DNA of 64,000 nucleotides from assembly GCA_015060695.1 (NCBI GenBank), contig SUYA01000010.1, positions 1 through 64,000 of the forward strand, written 5' to 3'. Position 1 is the stretch's first letter, and each line of letters begins with the position of its first letter. Under the pieces are notes generated by a model. The model saw only the letters and a list, made by a program, of their open reading frames with translations, was not told the DNA's origin and did no database searches. This stretch comes from Mediterranea massiliensis (GTDB lineage Bacteria; Bacteroidota; Bacteroidia; Bacteroidales; Bacteroidaceae). This document shows positions 26,025-36,383 of the stretch, piece after piece. The translations under genes were made by a program, and so were the position numbers.

Positions 26025-27155
26025 ATGAATAAGAAACTTTTAATCTTAGTGCTATTGTTCGGATTCGGATTGAGCACTACTATGGCACAAGAGTTGCCTA
26101 ATCGTAGAGAAACAATGCGCACGCTTGTCAAAGTAAATGACTATTTTATGCGTAAATGGCCTGATCCGGGATTGCCTACTTATGTGGGACATAAAATGCG
26201 TCCCAGTAGTCTTTGGACACGTGCCGTTTATTATGAAGGATTGATGGCACTTTATACTTGTAATCCGCAACAACGATACTTTGATTATGCAAAAGCATGG
26301 GGTGATGCTCATAAGTGGACACCTCGTGGCGGTAACACTACTACCGATGCCGATAACTATTGTTGTAGTCAGACATATATTGACATGTATCGTATTACTC
26401 ATGATTGGAATATGATTCAGAATGCCAAAGTCAATGCAGATATGATTGTAGCAAATCCGGATAACAGTGCATGGTGGTGGATTGATGCTATTCAGATGGG
26501 AATGCCCGTATTGGCTAAATTAGGTAAGGAATTTAATGATGTGAAGTACTATAATAAAATGTGGGAAATGTATGAACATACCCGTAATATTGAAGGTGGA
26601 AAAGGTATGTTTAATCCTAAAGATGGTCTCTGGTGGCGTGACCGCGACTTCGATCCTCCTTACAAAGAACCTAATGGAGAAGATTGCTATTGGAGCCGTG
26701 GTAACGGATGGGTATATGGTGCTTTGGTACGTGTTCTTCAAGAAATTCCTGAAGATGAAGCACATCGTCAAGATTATATCAATGATTTCGTGGCCATGAG
26801 CGAGGCATTAAGAAAATGTCAACGCAAGGATGGTTATTGGAATGTGAGCCTCCATGATGAAAGTAATTTTGGCGGTAAGGAGGTTTCAGGTACTTCTCTG
26901 TTCGTTTATGGTATGGCTTATGGAGTGCGTACCGGTTTACTCGACCGTAAGGTATATCTTCCTGTTCTTTTGAAAGCATGGAATGCTATGGTAGCCGAAG
27001 CTGTTCATCCTGATGGTAAATTAGGCTTTGTGCAAGGAACCGGAAAAGAGCCGAAAGATGGTCAACCGGTTAATTTTGAACATACTCCAGATTTTGAGGA
27101 CTATGGTTTAGGTTGCTTCTTGTTGGCTGGAACTGAAGTTCTCAAACTGAAATAA
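26025..27155 (+). CDS. GH105 unsaturated rhamnogalacturonyl hydrolase, exported
   Basis: A 376-residue protein with signal peptide (residues 1-21, ...TTMA). GH105 enzymes hydrolyse the unsaturated galacturonate at the end of rhamnogalacturonan-I lyase products. The (alpha/alpha)6 barrel motifs are visible: WTRAVYYEGLMALY, TTTDADNYCCSQTYIDMY (catalytic Asp region), WWWIDAIQMGMPVLAKLG, ECYWSRGNGWVYGALVRVL (seen here as DCYWSRGNGWVYG) and EVSGTSLFVYGMAYG. The length is normal for YteR-type enzymes. The gene is 7 nt before the acetylesterase gene, a typical pairing for rhamnogalacturonan degradation. Confidence 0.92.
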   Translation: MNKKLLILVLLFGFGLSTTMAQELPNRRETMRTLVKVNDYFMRKWPDPGLPTYVGHKMRPSSLWTRAVYYEGLMALYTCNPQQRYFDYAKAWGDAHKWTPRGGNTTTDADNYCCSQTYIDMYRITHDWNMIQNAKVNADMIVANPDNSAWWWIDAIQMGMPVLAKLGKEFNDVKYYNKMWEMYEHTRNIEGGKGMFNPKDGLWWRDRDFDPPYKEPNGEDCYWSRGNGWVYGALVRVLQEIPEDEAHRQDYINDFVAMSEALRKCQRKDGYWNVSLHDESNFGGKEVSGTSLFVYGMAYGVRTGLLDRKVYLPVLLKAWNAMVAEAVHPDGKLGFVQGTGKEPKDGQPVNFEHTPDFEDYGLGCFLLAGTEVLKLK

Positions 27156-27161
27156 CTGTAG

Positions 27162-28430
27162 GTGATGAAAAAAATATCATTTATTATAATCGCTCTGTGG
27201 CTGACAACAGCTTTGTCAGCACAGAGCTTTTCATTTGACTTTACTCCTGGAAAGAAGTGTAAAGACGGATATGTTAAAGTGACAAATACTGATGTCTATT
27301 CAGCAGAAAAAGGGTATGGGTTTGATTTTCAGACATTTCCTGATGTAAAGAAAGCTACTCCATTTTTCTTTTCTGTGCAAGTGCCCGATGGTAACTATAA
27401 AGTAACCGTAGTGCTTGGTTCAAAGAAGCAAAAAGGAGAAACTACTGTACGTGCAGAATCCCGTCGTTTGTTTTTAGAACATATTGCAACTCGTAAAGGT
27501 GAATTGCAAACCTATTCGTTTGTCGTGAACAAGCGAAACACGATTATTTCAGATACAGAGAAAGTGCGTATCAAAGCTCGTGAACAGGGCAAATTGAATT
27601 GGGATGACAAACTGACGTTGGAATTTAATGGTACACAACCTTGTCTGTCAGAAGTTTTGATAGAGAAAGTAGATAATGTACCAACTATTTTCCTTTGTGG
27701 AAATTCAACAGTAGTTGATCAAGACAACGAACCTTGGGCCAGTTGGGGGCAAATGATTACTCGTTTTTTCAATGACCAAATCTGTTTTGCTAATTATGCA
27801 GAATCTGGTGAGCGAGCCGATACGTTTATTGCTGCTGGTCGTTTGAAGAAGGCACTGAGCCAAATGAAAAAAGGTGACTACATCTTTATGGAGTTTGGGC
27901 ATAATGACCAGAAAGTAAAAGGTCCTGGTAAAGGTGCTTTCTATTCATTTATGACAAATTTAAAGGTGTTTATTGATGAAGCGCGTGCTCGTGGTGCTTA
28001 TCCCGTATTAGTAACTCCAACTCAGCGTCGTAGTTTCGGTCCTGATGGAAAAAACCAAAATACCCATCTTGATTATCCGGAAGCAGTTCGTTTTTTGGCA
28101 GCACGCGAAAATGTTCCTCTTATCGAATTGAATGAGATGACAGGTACACTTTACGAGGCATTAGGTGTAGAAGGCTCAAAGAAAGCATTTGTTCATTATC
28201 CGGCAGGTAGCTATCCTGGTCAAGACAAACCTTTGGCTGATAATACCCACTTCAATCCTTATGGAGCATACCAGATTGCCAAATGTATTATTATGGGCAT
28301 GAAACAATCGCTACCAGTATTGATACCCTATTTGCGTGAAGATGTAGTTTATGATCCGGCTCAGCCTGATACTGAATTTCGATGGAATGATAGTCCGTTT
28401 ACTGAGGTTTTAAAACCCGATGGAAATTGA
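27162..28430 (+). CDS. Rhamnogalacturonan acetylesterase-like SGNH hydrolase (CE12 type)
   Basis: A 422-residue exported protein (signal residues 1-20, ...TALSA). Residues ~20-165 form a beta-sandwich resembling carbohydrate-binding or galactose-binding domains (FDFTPGKKCKDGYVKV). The SGNH catalytic domain follows: block I FLCGNSTVVDQD (Ser), block II YAESGERADTF, block III MEFGHNDQK (Asn), and block V DNTHFNPYGAYQ (Asp/His). CE12 members remove acetyl groups from galacturonate in rhamnogalacturonan. It is cotranscribed with the GH105 gene and ends before a strong terminator. Confidence 0.9.
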   Translation: MMKKISFIIIALWLTTALSAQSFSFDFTPGKKCKDGYVKVTNTDVYSAEKGYGFDFQTFPDVKKATPFFFSVQVPDGNYKVTVVLGSKKQKGETTVRAESRRLFLEHIATRKGELQTYSFVVNKRNTIISDTEKVRIKAREQGKLNWDDKLTLEFNGTQPCLSEVLIEKVDNVPTIFLCGNSTVVDQDNEPWASWGQMITRFFNDQICFANYAESGERADTFIAAGRLKKALSQMKKGDYIFMEFGHNDQKVKGPGKGAFYSFMTNLKVFIDEARARGAYPVLVTPTQRRSFGPDGKNQNTHLDYPEAVRFLAARENVPLIELNEMTGTLYEALGVEGSKKAFVHYPAGSYPGQDKPLADNTHFNPYGAYQIAKCIIMGMKQSLPVLIPYLREDVVYDPAQPDTEFRWNDSPFTEVLKPDGN

Positions 28431-28460
28431 TAAATTTAAGAGTGATATAGTTATTATGAA

Positions 28461-28502
28461 AAAAGGAAGAGCTGACCATTTGTTTGGTCAGCTCTTCCTT
28501 TT
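28461..28502. terminator. Bidirectional terminator between CE12 and GH105 genes
   Basis: Perfect 18-bp stem: 28461-28478 (AAAAGGAAGAGCTGACCA) pairs with 28485-28502, 6-nt loop; T-rich at both ends. Shared by convergent genes. Confidence 0.92.
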
Positions 28503-28505
28503 GTC

Positions 28506-29921
28506 TTATCGTGAAGCCTCTGGGCTATCAGCATGGAAGATAGCTCTGTCTGTCTTTTGTTCGGTTTGATAGAACTGAATAGCACTATCGTTCATCTTGG
28601 GATATTGATGTTTCATCAGATTAATCATTTCGGCACCAGCCCATATTACCGGTCCGTAACCATGAGCAGCATAAACATTAACTGGACGATAATAGTAGAA
28701 CGCTGGGTCGAATGCCATACCTGTACCTACACAAGTGTTTTCCACTTGACCTTGTTCGTTGATTTGAGTTGTTACGGCATGCCAGCCAAGTTGAACTACA
28801 GGCCCATAAGCCATTCCGTCAATCCAACCTTTATTGATGGCATGAGCCATACAATAGACATAGATAGCTGTAGCTGAAGTCTCTAGATAAGAGTCGTTGC
28901 GGTCTAATAATTGGTGCCACAAACCTTCACCGCTTTGTAAGGCGGCCAATCCACGAACATGTTCGCGGAACAACTCCATTACAGAGGCACGTTGAGGATG
29001 ACTTTCGGGTAATACATCAAGTACTTCGCACATAGTCAGCAATGCCCAACCATTAGCACGTCCCCAGTGGAATGCAGGATGGTCTTCCATACCTTCTACC
29101 CAACCGTGGCGGAACAATTTCTTTTCAGGAACCCACATGCGTTCTGCAAACTGAAGAATTTGGCGAACGGCTTCATCCTCGTATTTCTTTTGGTCTTTTC
29201 CTGCAACCTTTGAATACCAAGCAACCGGTGGAATTCCCATGAACATATCGTCTAACCATAGAGTGTTCCAATGTGGACGGGTGCGAGCAAAAGTACCGTC
29301 AGACAATCTGTATTCCTTATTTAAGATAAAATCCATATAATTTTCAATGAGCGGAGTAAAATCCATACTCTTATCTTTAAGTTGTGCTTTAATCATGGCA
29401 GCACAAACTGCACCGGCATCATCCAATGCTCCGGGTTTCAAGATTTGTCTCATCTGTCCATCAACCCTTCCTTCTTCCATTTGTTTGCGAAAATAAGGGG
29501 CTACATCTACCAAGAACTTAAATCGCTTAGTAACATAATCCATATATGCTTTGTCACCGGTAGCTTCAGCTGCAGCTAACATGGCCGAGTAAGTTACCCC
29601 CCATTCATAGCTGGCTAAACGAAAAGCACCACGCTCCAATTGTGAATTGGCATCAATTTTCGAGTAATCTGTAATCTCTTCACCGGTTTCTTTGTTTACG
29701 ACGCGGGTTGGTGTATTGGCTTCTAAGTACTTCAGCACCCGATCTAAATCTGCTTTGATTTCTTCAACAGTCAAAGCTCCATACGGAGTGTTGTAATCCG
29801 GTTGGAGTAGGTGTAATGGGGTGTTCGAGTCATTAATTACCTCTTTTTGCTCTTGAGGCTGTGTACATGATGCCATTGTAAGCACCGAGATACTGCCCAA
29901 AATCCAAGTTCTGATTTTCAT
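28506..29921 (-). CDS. GH105-type glycosidase, lipoprotein
   Basis: A 471-residue protein with a lipobox (LTMASCTQPQE, Cys19). The barrel motifs fit GH88/GH105: EWGVTYSAMLAAAEATGDK, LDDAGAVCAAMIKAQ (catalytic Asp region), LWLDDMFMGIPPVAW, HWGRANGWALLTMCEVL, DSYLETSATAIYVYCMAHA, and a C-terminal GTGMAFDPAFYYYRPVN. It differs clearly from the other GH105 gene in this window (26025), so it likely has a different substrate length or linkage. It has its own -7 element and lies 74 nt downstream of the PL26-like gene on the same strand. Confidence 0.85.
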   Translation of the reverse strand: MKIRTWILGSISVLTMASCTQPQEQKEVINDSNTPLHLLQPDYNTPYGALTVEEIKADLDRVLKYLEANTPTRVVNKETGEEITDYSKIDANSQLERGAFRLASYEWGVTYSAMLAAAEATGDKAYMDYVTKRFKFLVDVAPYFRKQMEEGRVDGQMRQILKPGALDDAGAVCAAMIKAQLKDKSMDFTPLIENYMDFILNKEYRLSDGTFARTRPHWNTLWLDDMFMGIPPVAWYSKVAGKDQKKYEDEAVRQILQFAERMWVPEKKLFRHGWVEGMEDHPAFHWGRANGWALLTMCEVLDVLPESHPQRASVMELFREHVRGLAALQSGEGLWHQLLDRNDSYLETSATAIYVYCMAHAINKGWIDGMAYGPVVQLGWHAVTTQINEQGQVENTCVGTGMAFDPAFYYYRPVNVYAAHGYGPVIWAGAEMINLMKHQYPKMNDSAIQFYQTEQKTDRAIFHADSPEASR

Positions 29922-29969
29922 GATAGTGTTGTTTTTAGAGTTATGTGTTTTTATATTGATTAATAATCA

Positions 29970-29977
29970 CAAATATA
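29970..29977 (-). promoter_or_regulatory. -7 element of the lipoprotein GH105 gene
   Basis: On - the sequence reads TATATTTG, ~48 nt before the ATG at 29921; no matching -33 box seen. Confidence 0.5.
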
Positions 29978-29995
29978 GTAATAATAATTCATAAA

Positions 29996-32900
29996 TCAAT
30001 CGTTTATAGGAATAACTTCCTGCATATATATAGCATCTAAACTCCATAGTGCTGCATCGTTGGTACTGATTTTTATATTTTCATCCAAAGGTGCTGGTAC
30101 TTCTGGAGGTACTATTTGTTTAATTTCAAATGAAGAAGCACCGCCTTTTTCTGAGCGGGTAAATAAATCTTTCCAAGCCTCTTTTGCTAATTCATTGTTT
30201 TGAGTATGGTAAGCAGCATATCCCAAAAGCCGAGATATGCGGAAACGCTTTTGGTTATATCGCAAAGCCAAATCAAGCCAAGCATCTTTCCATTCGGGTA
30301 GTTTAATCATAGTCATCATTTCATTCATTATTTCAAATCCTCCCATGATTGTCATCAAATGATTGGTGTTTATCAGATTTGGGTCACATTCTGTAGTAAT
30401 GATACCGGTAGCAGGATCAAAACCCAAAGCCAATGGACCGGTCAAGATGCGGTTGGGCAATTGGACTATGCTTTTCATACCGGCTATGATTTTATCTCTA
30501 TATGCAATGTTTTGGGTGCGCTCCCATTCAGTCATCCAGTTACCGGCATATGCTAACCAATCAGGTCCGATGCGTAATCTAGCAGGTGCAGTACAAGGAT
30601 ATAGATGGCGTGGTTGTGCCAATCTCATGGGATCCAAGGTGTAAAGTTTCTGTTCGGCATCTTTTACTTCACTCATTAAGTCACCGGTTCGTTCATCGGT
30701 AGTAAGATAATAATAGAAACGATTCCAAGCAGCTTGACTAATGCGTGCTTCCTTAGCTCCACATCCCCAATGACTGACATTATGGCGACTACCCAATCCG
30801 GCATTTGGTCCTATGTGATATACATCTACTTCAGTTGTATGCCTTGTCATGGCTTCAGCCATACGCCAAATATCAGCCCTACCTGTGCGTAGGAAGTTAT
30901 ACCAAAGCCACATGTTGGAGGCTAATTCTGTATTATCCCAGGCAAATCCACCAATGTCGTAACACCAACTGTGGCGTATTGGATCGTAGGAGTGCATGAC
31001 ATCGCCATAGTGCCAAAATCCATACCATTTGTTTTGTTCAATGGCTTTTTTGTAGAAATCAATATAAGCATCCAAGCGCTCTTCTACTTTTGTACGAAAT
31101 GGGGTGCTACGATCGGGTAAACTCCAAATTCCGAAAGCTCGTTGTTCATGAAGATATTCAGGTGTAGCCATTAACATTCCGGAGTTGGTGAATTCACTAG
31201 CTTTTTTAGAGAAATCAGCTTTGCCCGAATATCCTGATTGCGGAATTATTGTTAATGAGGAGGTACGGGCAATACCATATGGAGTACTCATCCCTTCTTG
31301 AATATCTTCATAACTGGCTGCCAATCCATGTCCTATATTGTCATAGTGTCTCAAATCCATAGGTTCACTTTCCGGGCTCCAAAGCCAAACTGTTAAGGTA
31401 GCGATGGGAGTTTTAGTTCCTGTAATTTCAATGGATGATGGGTACGATTGCCAAAAATCTTGTAAATAGATACCTAATCCACCACTTATGTCTCCGGCAA
31501 AAGCATAACCGTTAGAACGAGTGCCTGAAAAAGTTCCTATCCATGGATTGTTATCGTTAGCTCTCTTTCGTATAGAAAATGCGTCGGCATTTAGTTGAGA
31601 TAAACGATAGCTGTTCCATGAAGCCCAATTATCAATTAAATCCCGATTGTATTCATCGAATGTTTCGTAGTCGGGAATGCGTTTACCTTCCATTTGTTGC
31701 TGTTGCAAAGTTAGGTCCGTGCTTTTTCTATTTGGATTGTTTAATGTCAATGCCCTACGTCCCACCAACGGTTGAACAGGCTCACTCCATACACCATTTC
31801 CGGCGCATGAAAATGCTACATGACGATTATAGAGTGCTTCACGCATTGGTACTTCAAAACGAATACCTAATGCTTGGATGAAATCTTTTTCATGATCGCC
31901 GTCATAGGTAAAGCTATGTACCATCTTTATCTGCTCGTGCCCGGCATAACAGTATAGGCGAATTGTGAAAGGCAACCATTCTCGTCCATCATTTCTTTTA
32001 TGAACTCCCTCTAATTTAACGACTACTCGGATATTACCTTTCCGTTCTATATTTACTGATTTTAGTTCGCTGATGTAATGATAGAATTGCAATTGCTCAC
32101 TTCCCTCTGATAAAGGTTCATTTTGTGTGCGGCATATAAGTTGTGCTTTACCACCGACTTTTACACCTTTATATAATAAACTATCTATAAGGAAACTCCC
32201 TTTTCGAGGGATGTAGGCAGATATAATGCCATTGTCAATTTGAATCTGCTCATTAGTCTCCTTGACCATTATTTGGTTGGTTTCCTTTTTCTCCTTCTTG
32301 GCGATGGGAGAGAGGGTGAGTCTTTCTGTGTTTGGGGGTATTACACCCGCTATACCACACCATTTTATAGAACCGTCAGGCCAATAGGCTAAAGGCCATG
32401 TATCGATGGATATATTTTCTCCGTCGGTCGTTTTCAATTGTAATTTCTCGTCTGCTTTAACATATCCTTCAGCAAAAGGAACACCGAAACTGACGGGTTT
32501 GTTTTCTGAGGGTGTCTCTCCAATCCATTGCAAAGGTACTTCATTGGAAAAGAGTGATTCACTATGATAGCGAAAATTAGTAATTCGGGTACGCGATAGG
32601 GTAGTGCGGAAGCCGAACCAACCTTCAGTCAGAGGGTTGGCATCACGGAAATCCACGATGCGCTCTCCATCTATGTAGTAGCATATACGATTGTTTTCAT
32701 TACTTATTTTGATATGATACCAATGATTGGGCTTTAGAAGATGATCTTTATCTTTATATTCGGTTAAGATGGTAGGTCTTACATCTGGGTTGGTAATACC
32801 TGCTTCATTACCGTCATATCTTCTGAAGCGTGTTGTACTATTATGGTTTCCTCCATAACCTAAATAGTATAATTGTAAGCTATAACAATTGGAAAATATT

Positions 32901-33274
32901 CCTTGTCTCCAGGAAGAACGTTTCCAAATATTGTCAGGATATTTGGGGTCAGATGCCATCCAAAAACAATTTAAGTCGCTTAAACGATCCTTCTCATTTT
33001 CTACTACTACGCAAGCGTCATATTCAATAGTAACTTTACCACTCATTTTTTCTTTGCGCCACAATGTCAATCCCTTGGGAGAGATGATTTCGGCTGTATC
33101 ACCTTGAAATATGATTTTGTAGTCGGCTGATTCAGATTCTACTTTCCAGTATTGATTGAAATGTTTAACATTTAGGCCGGAAATATTTTGTCGTTCTGTA
33201 GCAGATGTTTCTTGACAAAAGAGGAAAAGGGCAATTAAGAAATATATTGATGTTAAAAAATGCTTTTTTTTCAT
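29996..33274 (-). CDS. Exo-rhamnogalacturonan lyase-like protein (PL26/PcRGLX type) with N-terminal lectin-like domain
   Basis: A 1092-residue exported protein. After the signal peptide, residues ~30-245 look like a concanavalin-type sandwich (DUF6250-like: LNCFWMASDPKYPDNIW, WYHIKISNENNRICYYIDGE). From ~250 the sequence matches the PcRGLX/YetA type: a RIFT-barrel segment (PLQWIGETPSENKPVSFGVP, WPLAYWPDGSIKWCGIAG), a second beta domain, and a C-terminal helical domain (WYGFWHYGDVMHSYD, GGFAWDNTELASNMWLWYNF, SHWGCGAKEARISQ). Related enzymes split disaccharides from rhamnogalacturonan-I ends by beta-elimination. It starts one base after the GH2 stop and is translationally linked to it. Confidence 0.8.
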   Translation of the reverse strand: MKKKHFLTSIYFLIALFLFCQETSATERQNISGLNVKHFNQYWKVESESADYKIIFQGDTAEIISPKGLTLWRKEKMSGKVTIEYDACVVVENEKDRLSDLNCFWMASDPKYPDNIWKRSSWRQGIFSNCYSLQLYYLGYGGNHNSTTRFRRYDGNEAGITNPDVRPTILTEYKDKDHLLKPNHWYHIKISNENNRICYYIDGERIVDFRDANPLTEGWFGFRTTLSRTRITNFRYHSESLFSNEVPLQWIGETPSENKPVSFGVPFAEGYVKADEKLQLKTTDGENISIDTWPLAYWPDGSIKWCGIAGVIPPNTERLTLSPIAKKEKKETNQIMVKETNEQIQIDNGIISAYIPRKGSFLIDSLLYKGVKVGGKAQLICRTQNEPLSEGSEQLQFYHYISELKSVNIERKGNIRVVVKLEGVHKRNDGREWLPFTIRLYCYAGHEQIKMVHSFTYDGDHEKDFIQALGIRFEVPMREALYNRHVAFSCAGNGVWSEPVQPLVGRRALTLNNPNRKSTDLTLQQQQMEGKRIPDYETFDEYNRDLIDNWASWNSYRLSQLNADAFSIRKRANDNNPWIGTFSGTRSNGYAFAGDISGGLGIYLQDFWQSYPSSIEITGTKTPIATLTVWLWSPESEPMDLRHYDNIGHGLAASYEDIQEGMSTPYGIARTSSLTIIPQSGYSGKADFSKKASEFTNSGMLMATPEYLHEQRAFGIWSLPDRSTPFRTKVEERLDAYIDFYKKAIEQNKWYGFWHYGDVMHSYDPIRHSWCYDIGGFAWDNTELASNMWLWYNFLRTGRADIWRMAEAMTRHTTEVDVYHIGPNAGLGSRHNVSHWGCGAKEARISQAAWNRFYYYLTTDERTGDLMSEVKDAEQKLYTLDPMRLAQPRHLYPCTAPARLRIGPDWLAYAGNWMTEWERTQNIAYRDKIIAGMKSIVQLPNRILTGPLALGFDPATGIITTECDPNLINTNHLMTIMGGFEIMNEMMTMIKLPEWKDAWLDLALRYNQKRFRISRLLGYAAYHTQNNELAKEAWKDLFTRSEKGGASSFEIKQIVPPEVPAPLDENIKISTNDAALWSLDAIYMQEVIPIND

Positions 33275-33275
33275 A

Positions 33276-36200
33276 CTATTTTAGTAGATTTTCTTTGAAT
33301 TCTATTTCTACGATTCGTAATTCATGATTTGTTTGATCACCACCTTTGGCCTTGAATAGGTCTAATTCTCCGGCTGCAGGTTGGGCTACTTCTACAATTT
33401 GTCCGAAGGCATCTTCTTCTTCAGCACTACCTTTTAAGCGTATGGTGAATTCATCACTTAATACCGGTTTTACATCCAGATGAATATATCCTAAGCTCTT
33501 TTCTGTCTCCCCACTCCAAATTAGTTGTTTACCGGCATAAATCTCTAATGGGTAACTTCTCATGCGCCAACCGGTAAGTTTCATACAGATTTCATCGATG
33601 GCAGCTCTTCGTTCTAATTTATAGGTAATCCATGCCGTCGAGGCTTTGCCGTCGTTTTTCCATTCACTCAGTTCGTTGTCATCAAAACTGTTGCTTGCCT
33701 CATTACTATGAATACCTGCTGTTGCCGATAAGATAGGGATGTCTATCTTACTATCAGTGTAAGAGGGCGTTTGCGGAGTTTCACCACGTGTCAGTCTGCC
33801 TACAAGTTCGTTGCCAGGTATGTACTCGCATAAACCGTTTGTTACTTCGATATGAGTTGTACTCAGTACAGCTTCTGCCGGTTTTAGGCCTTCGCTCTTG
33901 GCTGTGATATGTATTTTACCTGCCGTAGTCAGTGAACGAATCAAAGCACGGTTCACGCCGCATTCTACCGGTAGTACTTTTGATAATACATAGTTCCTTT
34001 CTCCTTGAGCTATGCCGCCTCGCCATTCGGCCGGTCCTTCTACTTCGAAGTTTATCAAGTTATTAGCCAACGGACAACGTCTACCCTCTTTATCAACCAC
34101 TTCTACCTGTATCAAAATCATATCTGCACCGTCAGCTTTCCAACCATTCGGATTTTGCATGATACTTAGCTTGATACTTTCAGCTTCTCCTGCTGTTTGC
34201 AATGCCATGCGACATTGCTCTTTACCTGTTTCGTCGTAACCTACGGCTTCCAATTTTCCGGGTTTGAATGCTACATTTTTGAATGTGAACAGAAAATTAT
34301 AGCTACGTTCTCCCATACCCAACGATTCTCCATTTAAGAATAGTTCCACTTTTTCAGTATTCGAAACTACATACACTGGTTTGACTACGGTGTCGTTGTA
34401 GTTCCAATGCCCTACAATGTGCAGTCGTGGATTCTCTATATCTACCCAACCGTCCCACATTACTTGATGGGCAAAGAACGGGTCTTTAGGTATGCGCATA
34501 GGGTCGGTAACTCCACTACGACGATATTTTTCTACCCCCCGGTAATGGGTATTGGTGTCTGAGAAGATGATTTTTACTCCGCCCGAACTGACACGATTGC
34601 CGGTTCCTGGACGTTCGCGCCAATAATCGAACCAACGTATTACATTTTCTATGGTAAATGAGTCTTGGTTGTGATTGTAGGCACGGGTGTCTTTATGCTT
34701 TTGCACCTGATCGGTCATTGCCGAGCGATACTCATCATTGCCTGCACCATTCTTATGATACGGGTAGGAGTATTCATCCCAATATTTGCGTAACCCTTCA
34801 TCACGGCAATACTCCATAGCCCACATTGGATGATGTTTGCTTTTGTTTATATAGAGCATCTCACCGCCATATTCAGCTTCACGGATGTCTAACATTTCTC
34901 TTGAGCCGATGGCACGTCCACCATGAGGATCGTATTGGTCTCGAATAGCTTTCATTTCTATCATGTGTTCTTTACTAATTGATTCGTTACCACATTCATA
35001 GAAAATAATACTTGGGTTGTTGCGGTTATAGATAATAGCATCGCGCATCAGTTCGGTGCGTTGTTCCCATTGGCGGCCCTGACGGTCTTTTTCTGCATCG
35101 CCGGCAGGCATTGCTTGCATCAGACCCACACGGTCGCACGATTCGATGTCTTGTTTCCAAGGGCATATGTGCATCCAACGTACTAAATTGGCATTATCTT
35201 CCACCATCAGTCCGTTGCTGTAATCGCTTAGCCATGCCGGAATACTTGCACCTACTCCCGGCCATTCGTTGCTGGTGCGTTGGGCAAATCCTTTCAACTG
35301 AATGACACGATCGTTCAGCCAAACCTTGCCATCACCGAAACGGGTTTTTCGGAATCCGGTGCGAGTAGCTACCTCATCAACCTTCTTTCCGTCTATCCAC
35401 AAACTGGTTTTTACGGTGTATAGATAGCCATATCCCCAACTCCAGAAGTGCAAGTTCTTCACTTCTGCAGCCGCTTTAACAGTAGCTGTCTCTCCAGGTT
35501 GAATGGTTTTCTCGCTACCTTTCCAGGCATGAAGACTCTTTCCATCTCGGTCAATCAGTTCTATATGGTAAGCCACTTGCTTGACTTGTTTGTATTCATT
35601 TTTTATTTCTGATTCAGCATGGATAATGGCTTTGCGGCTTTTTATATGAATATCGTCAGCATAGATATAAACACCGGTTGTCTTCAGATTGCTGTATAAA
35701 GGAAGAGTTTGATATACCTTGTTAGTTACATGCAACCATACATTTTTAGGAATACCCCCATAGTTGGCATTAAAGTTGCGGTCACTCCATTGATATTTTG
35801 TATTGGTAGCGCGTTCTTTGTAGTCCCAATTATTATCTACACGAACGGCAATTACGTTTTCATCATTATAATTAATATAAGGTGTCAAATCAAATCCTAC
35901 GGCCATAGCTCCATTTTCGTGAAGTCCTATGTATTTGCCGTTTATGTAAAAATCAGCACCTTGTCGAACTCCTTCGAATTCAACAAATATTTTCTTGTTT
36001 TTAGCTGTTTTGGGTAGGCTGAAGTGCTTACGATACCAAACAATCGTATCTGTCAATTCACGGATGTCTACTGCAAAGGCCTGGTCTTCATTGAAAGGAC
36101 GGGGTAATGTCACTTTTTTCCAATCTTTATCGTTATAACGAATAGACTCAGCTCCTGATAGGTCACCCACTTGTATTAGCCATTCGGCATTAAAGTTGTA

Positions 36201-36278
36201 TTTGTATCGTACATTTTCTGCCGATAGCGATGCAATGCAACATAAAGTCATTGCCAATAAGATGATTTTTTGTTTCAT
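33276..36278 (-). CDS. GH2 family glycoside hydrolase, exported
   Basis: A 1000-residue protein with signal peptide (residues 1-20, ...SLSA). It has GH2 architecture: N-terminal jelly roll (WYRKHFSLPKTAKNKK, VRQGADFYINGKYIGLHENG), an immunoglobulin-like domain, and a TIM barrel with acid/base Glu in IIFYECGNESISKEHM and likely nucleophile Glu in MWAMEYCRDEG. Two further Ig-like domains and a C-terminal discoidin-like domain (about residues 850-960: SNSFDDNELSEWKNDGKAST) follow. GH2 enzymes in pectin loci are beta-galactosidases, beta-glucuronidases or alpha-L-arabinopyranosidases; the residues do not settle which. It has its own -7 element after the SusD terminator. Confidence 0.9.
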   Translation of the reverse strand: MKQKIILLAMTLCCIASLSAENVRYKYNFNAEWLIQVGDLSGAESIRYNDKDWKKVTLPRPFNEDQAFAVDIRELTDTIVWYRKHFSLPKTAKNKKIFVEFEGVRQGADFYINGKYIGLHENGAMAVGFDLTPYINYNDENVIAVRVDNNWDYKERATNTKYQWSDRNFNANYGGIPKNVWLHVTNKVYQTLPLYSNLKTTGVYIYADDIHIKSRKAIIHAESEIKNEYKQVKQVAYHIELIDRDGKSLHAWKGSEKTIQPGETATVKAAAEVKNLHFWSWGYGYLYTVKTSLWIDGKKVDEVATRTGFRKTRFGDGKVWLNDRVIQLKGFAQRTSNEWPGVGASIPAWLSDYSNGLMVEDNANLVRWMHICPWKQDIESCDRVGLMQAMPAGDAEKDRQGRQWEQRTELMRDAIIYNRNNPSIIFYECGNESISKEHMIEMKAIRDQYDPHGGRAIGSREMLDIREAEYGGEMLYINKSKHHPMWAMEYCRDEGLRKYWDEYSYPYHKNGAGNDEYRSAMTDQVQKHKDTRAYNHNQDSFTIENVIRWFDYWRERPGTGNRVSSGGVKIIFSDTNTHYRGVEKYRRSGVTDPMRIPKDPFFAHQVMWDGWVDIENPRLHIVGHWNYNDTVVKPVYVVSNTEKVELFLNGESLGMGERSYNFLFTFKNVAFKPGKLEAVGYDETGKEQCRMALQTAGEAESIKLSIMQNPNGWKADGADMILIQVEVVDKEGRRCPLANNLINFEVEGPAEWRGGIAQGERNYVLSKVLPVECGVNRALIRSLTTAGKIHITAKSEGLKPAEAVLSTTHIEVTNGLCEYIPGNELVGRLTRGETPQTPSYTDSKIDIPILSATAGIHSNEASNSFDDNELSEWKNDGKASTAWITYKLERRAAIDEICMKLTGWRMRSYPLEIYAGKQLIWSGETEKSLGYIHLDVKPVLSDEFTIRLKGSAEEEDAFGQIVEVAQPAAGELDLFKAKGGDQTNHELRIVEIEFKENLLK

Positions 36279-36303
36279 GGTAACTTGGTTTGTATTCTGT
36301 GGG

Positions 36304-36311
36304 CAAATGTA
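36304..36311 (-). promoter_or_regulatory. -7 element of the GH2-PL26 operon
   Basis: On - the sequence reads TACATTTG, 25 nt before the GH2 ATG; lies downstream of the SusD terminator, so GH2 may be expressed independently. Confidence 0.55.
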
Positions 36312-36383
36312 ATGAATTCTGTTGCTATAACCTATTAAAACCTGTACAGATTTAATGGAAAATAATTCGAATACAGATAAAAT

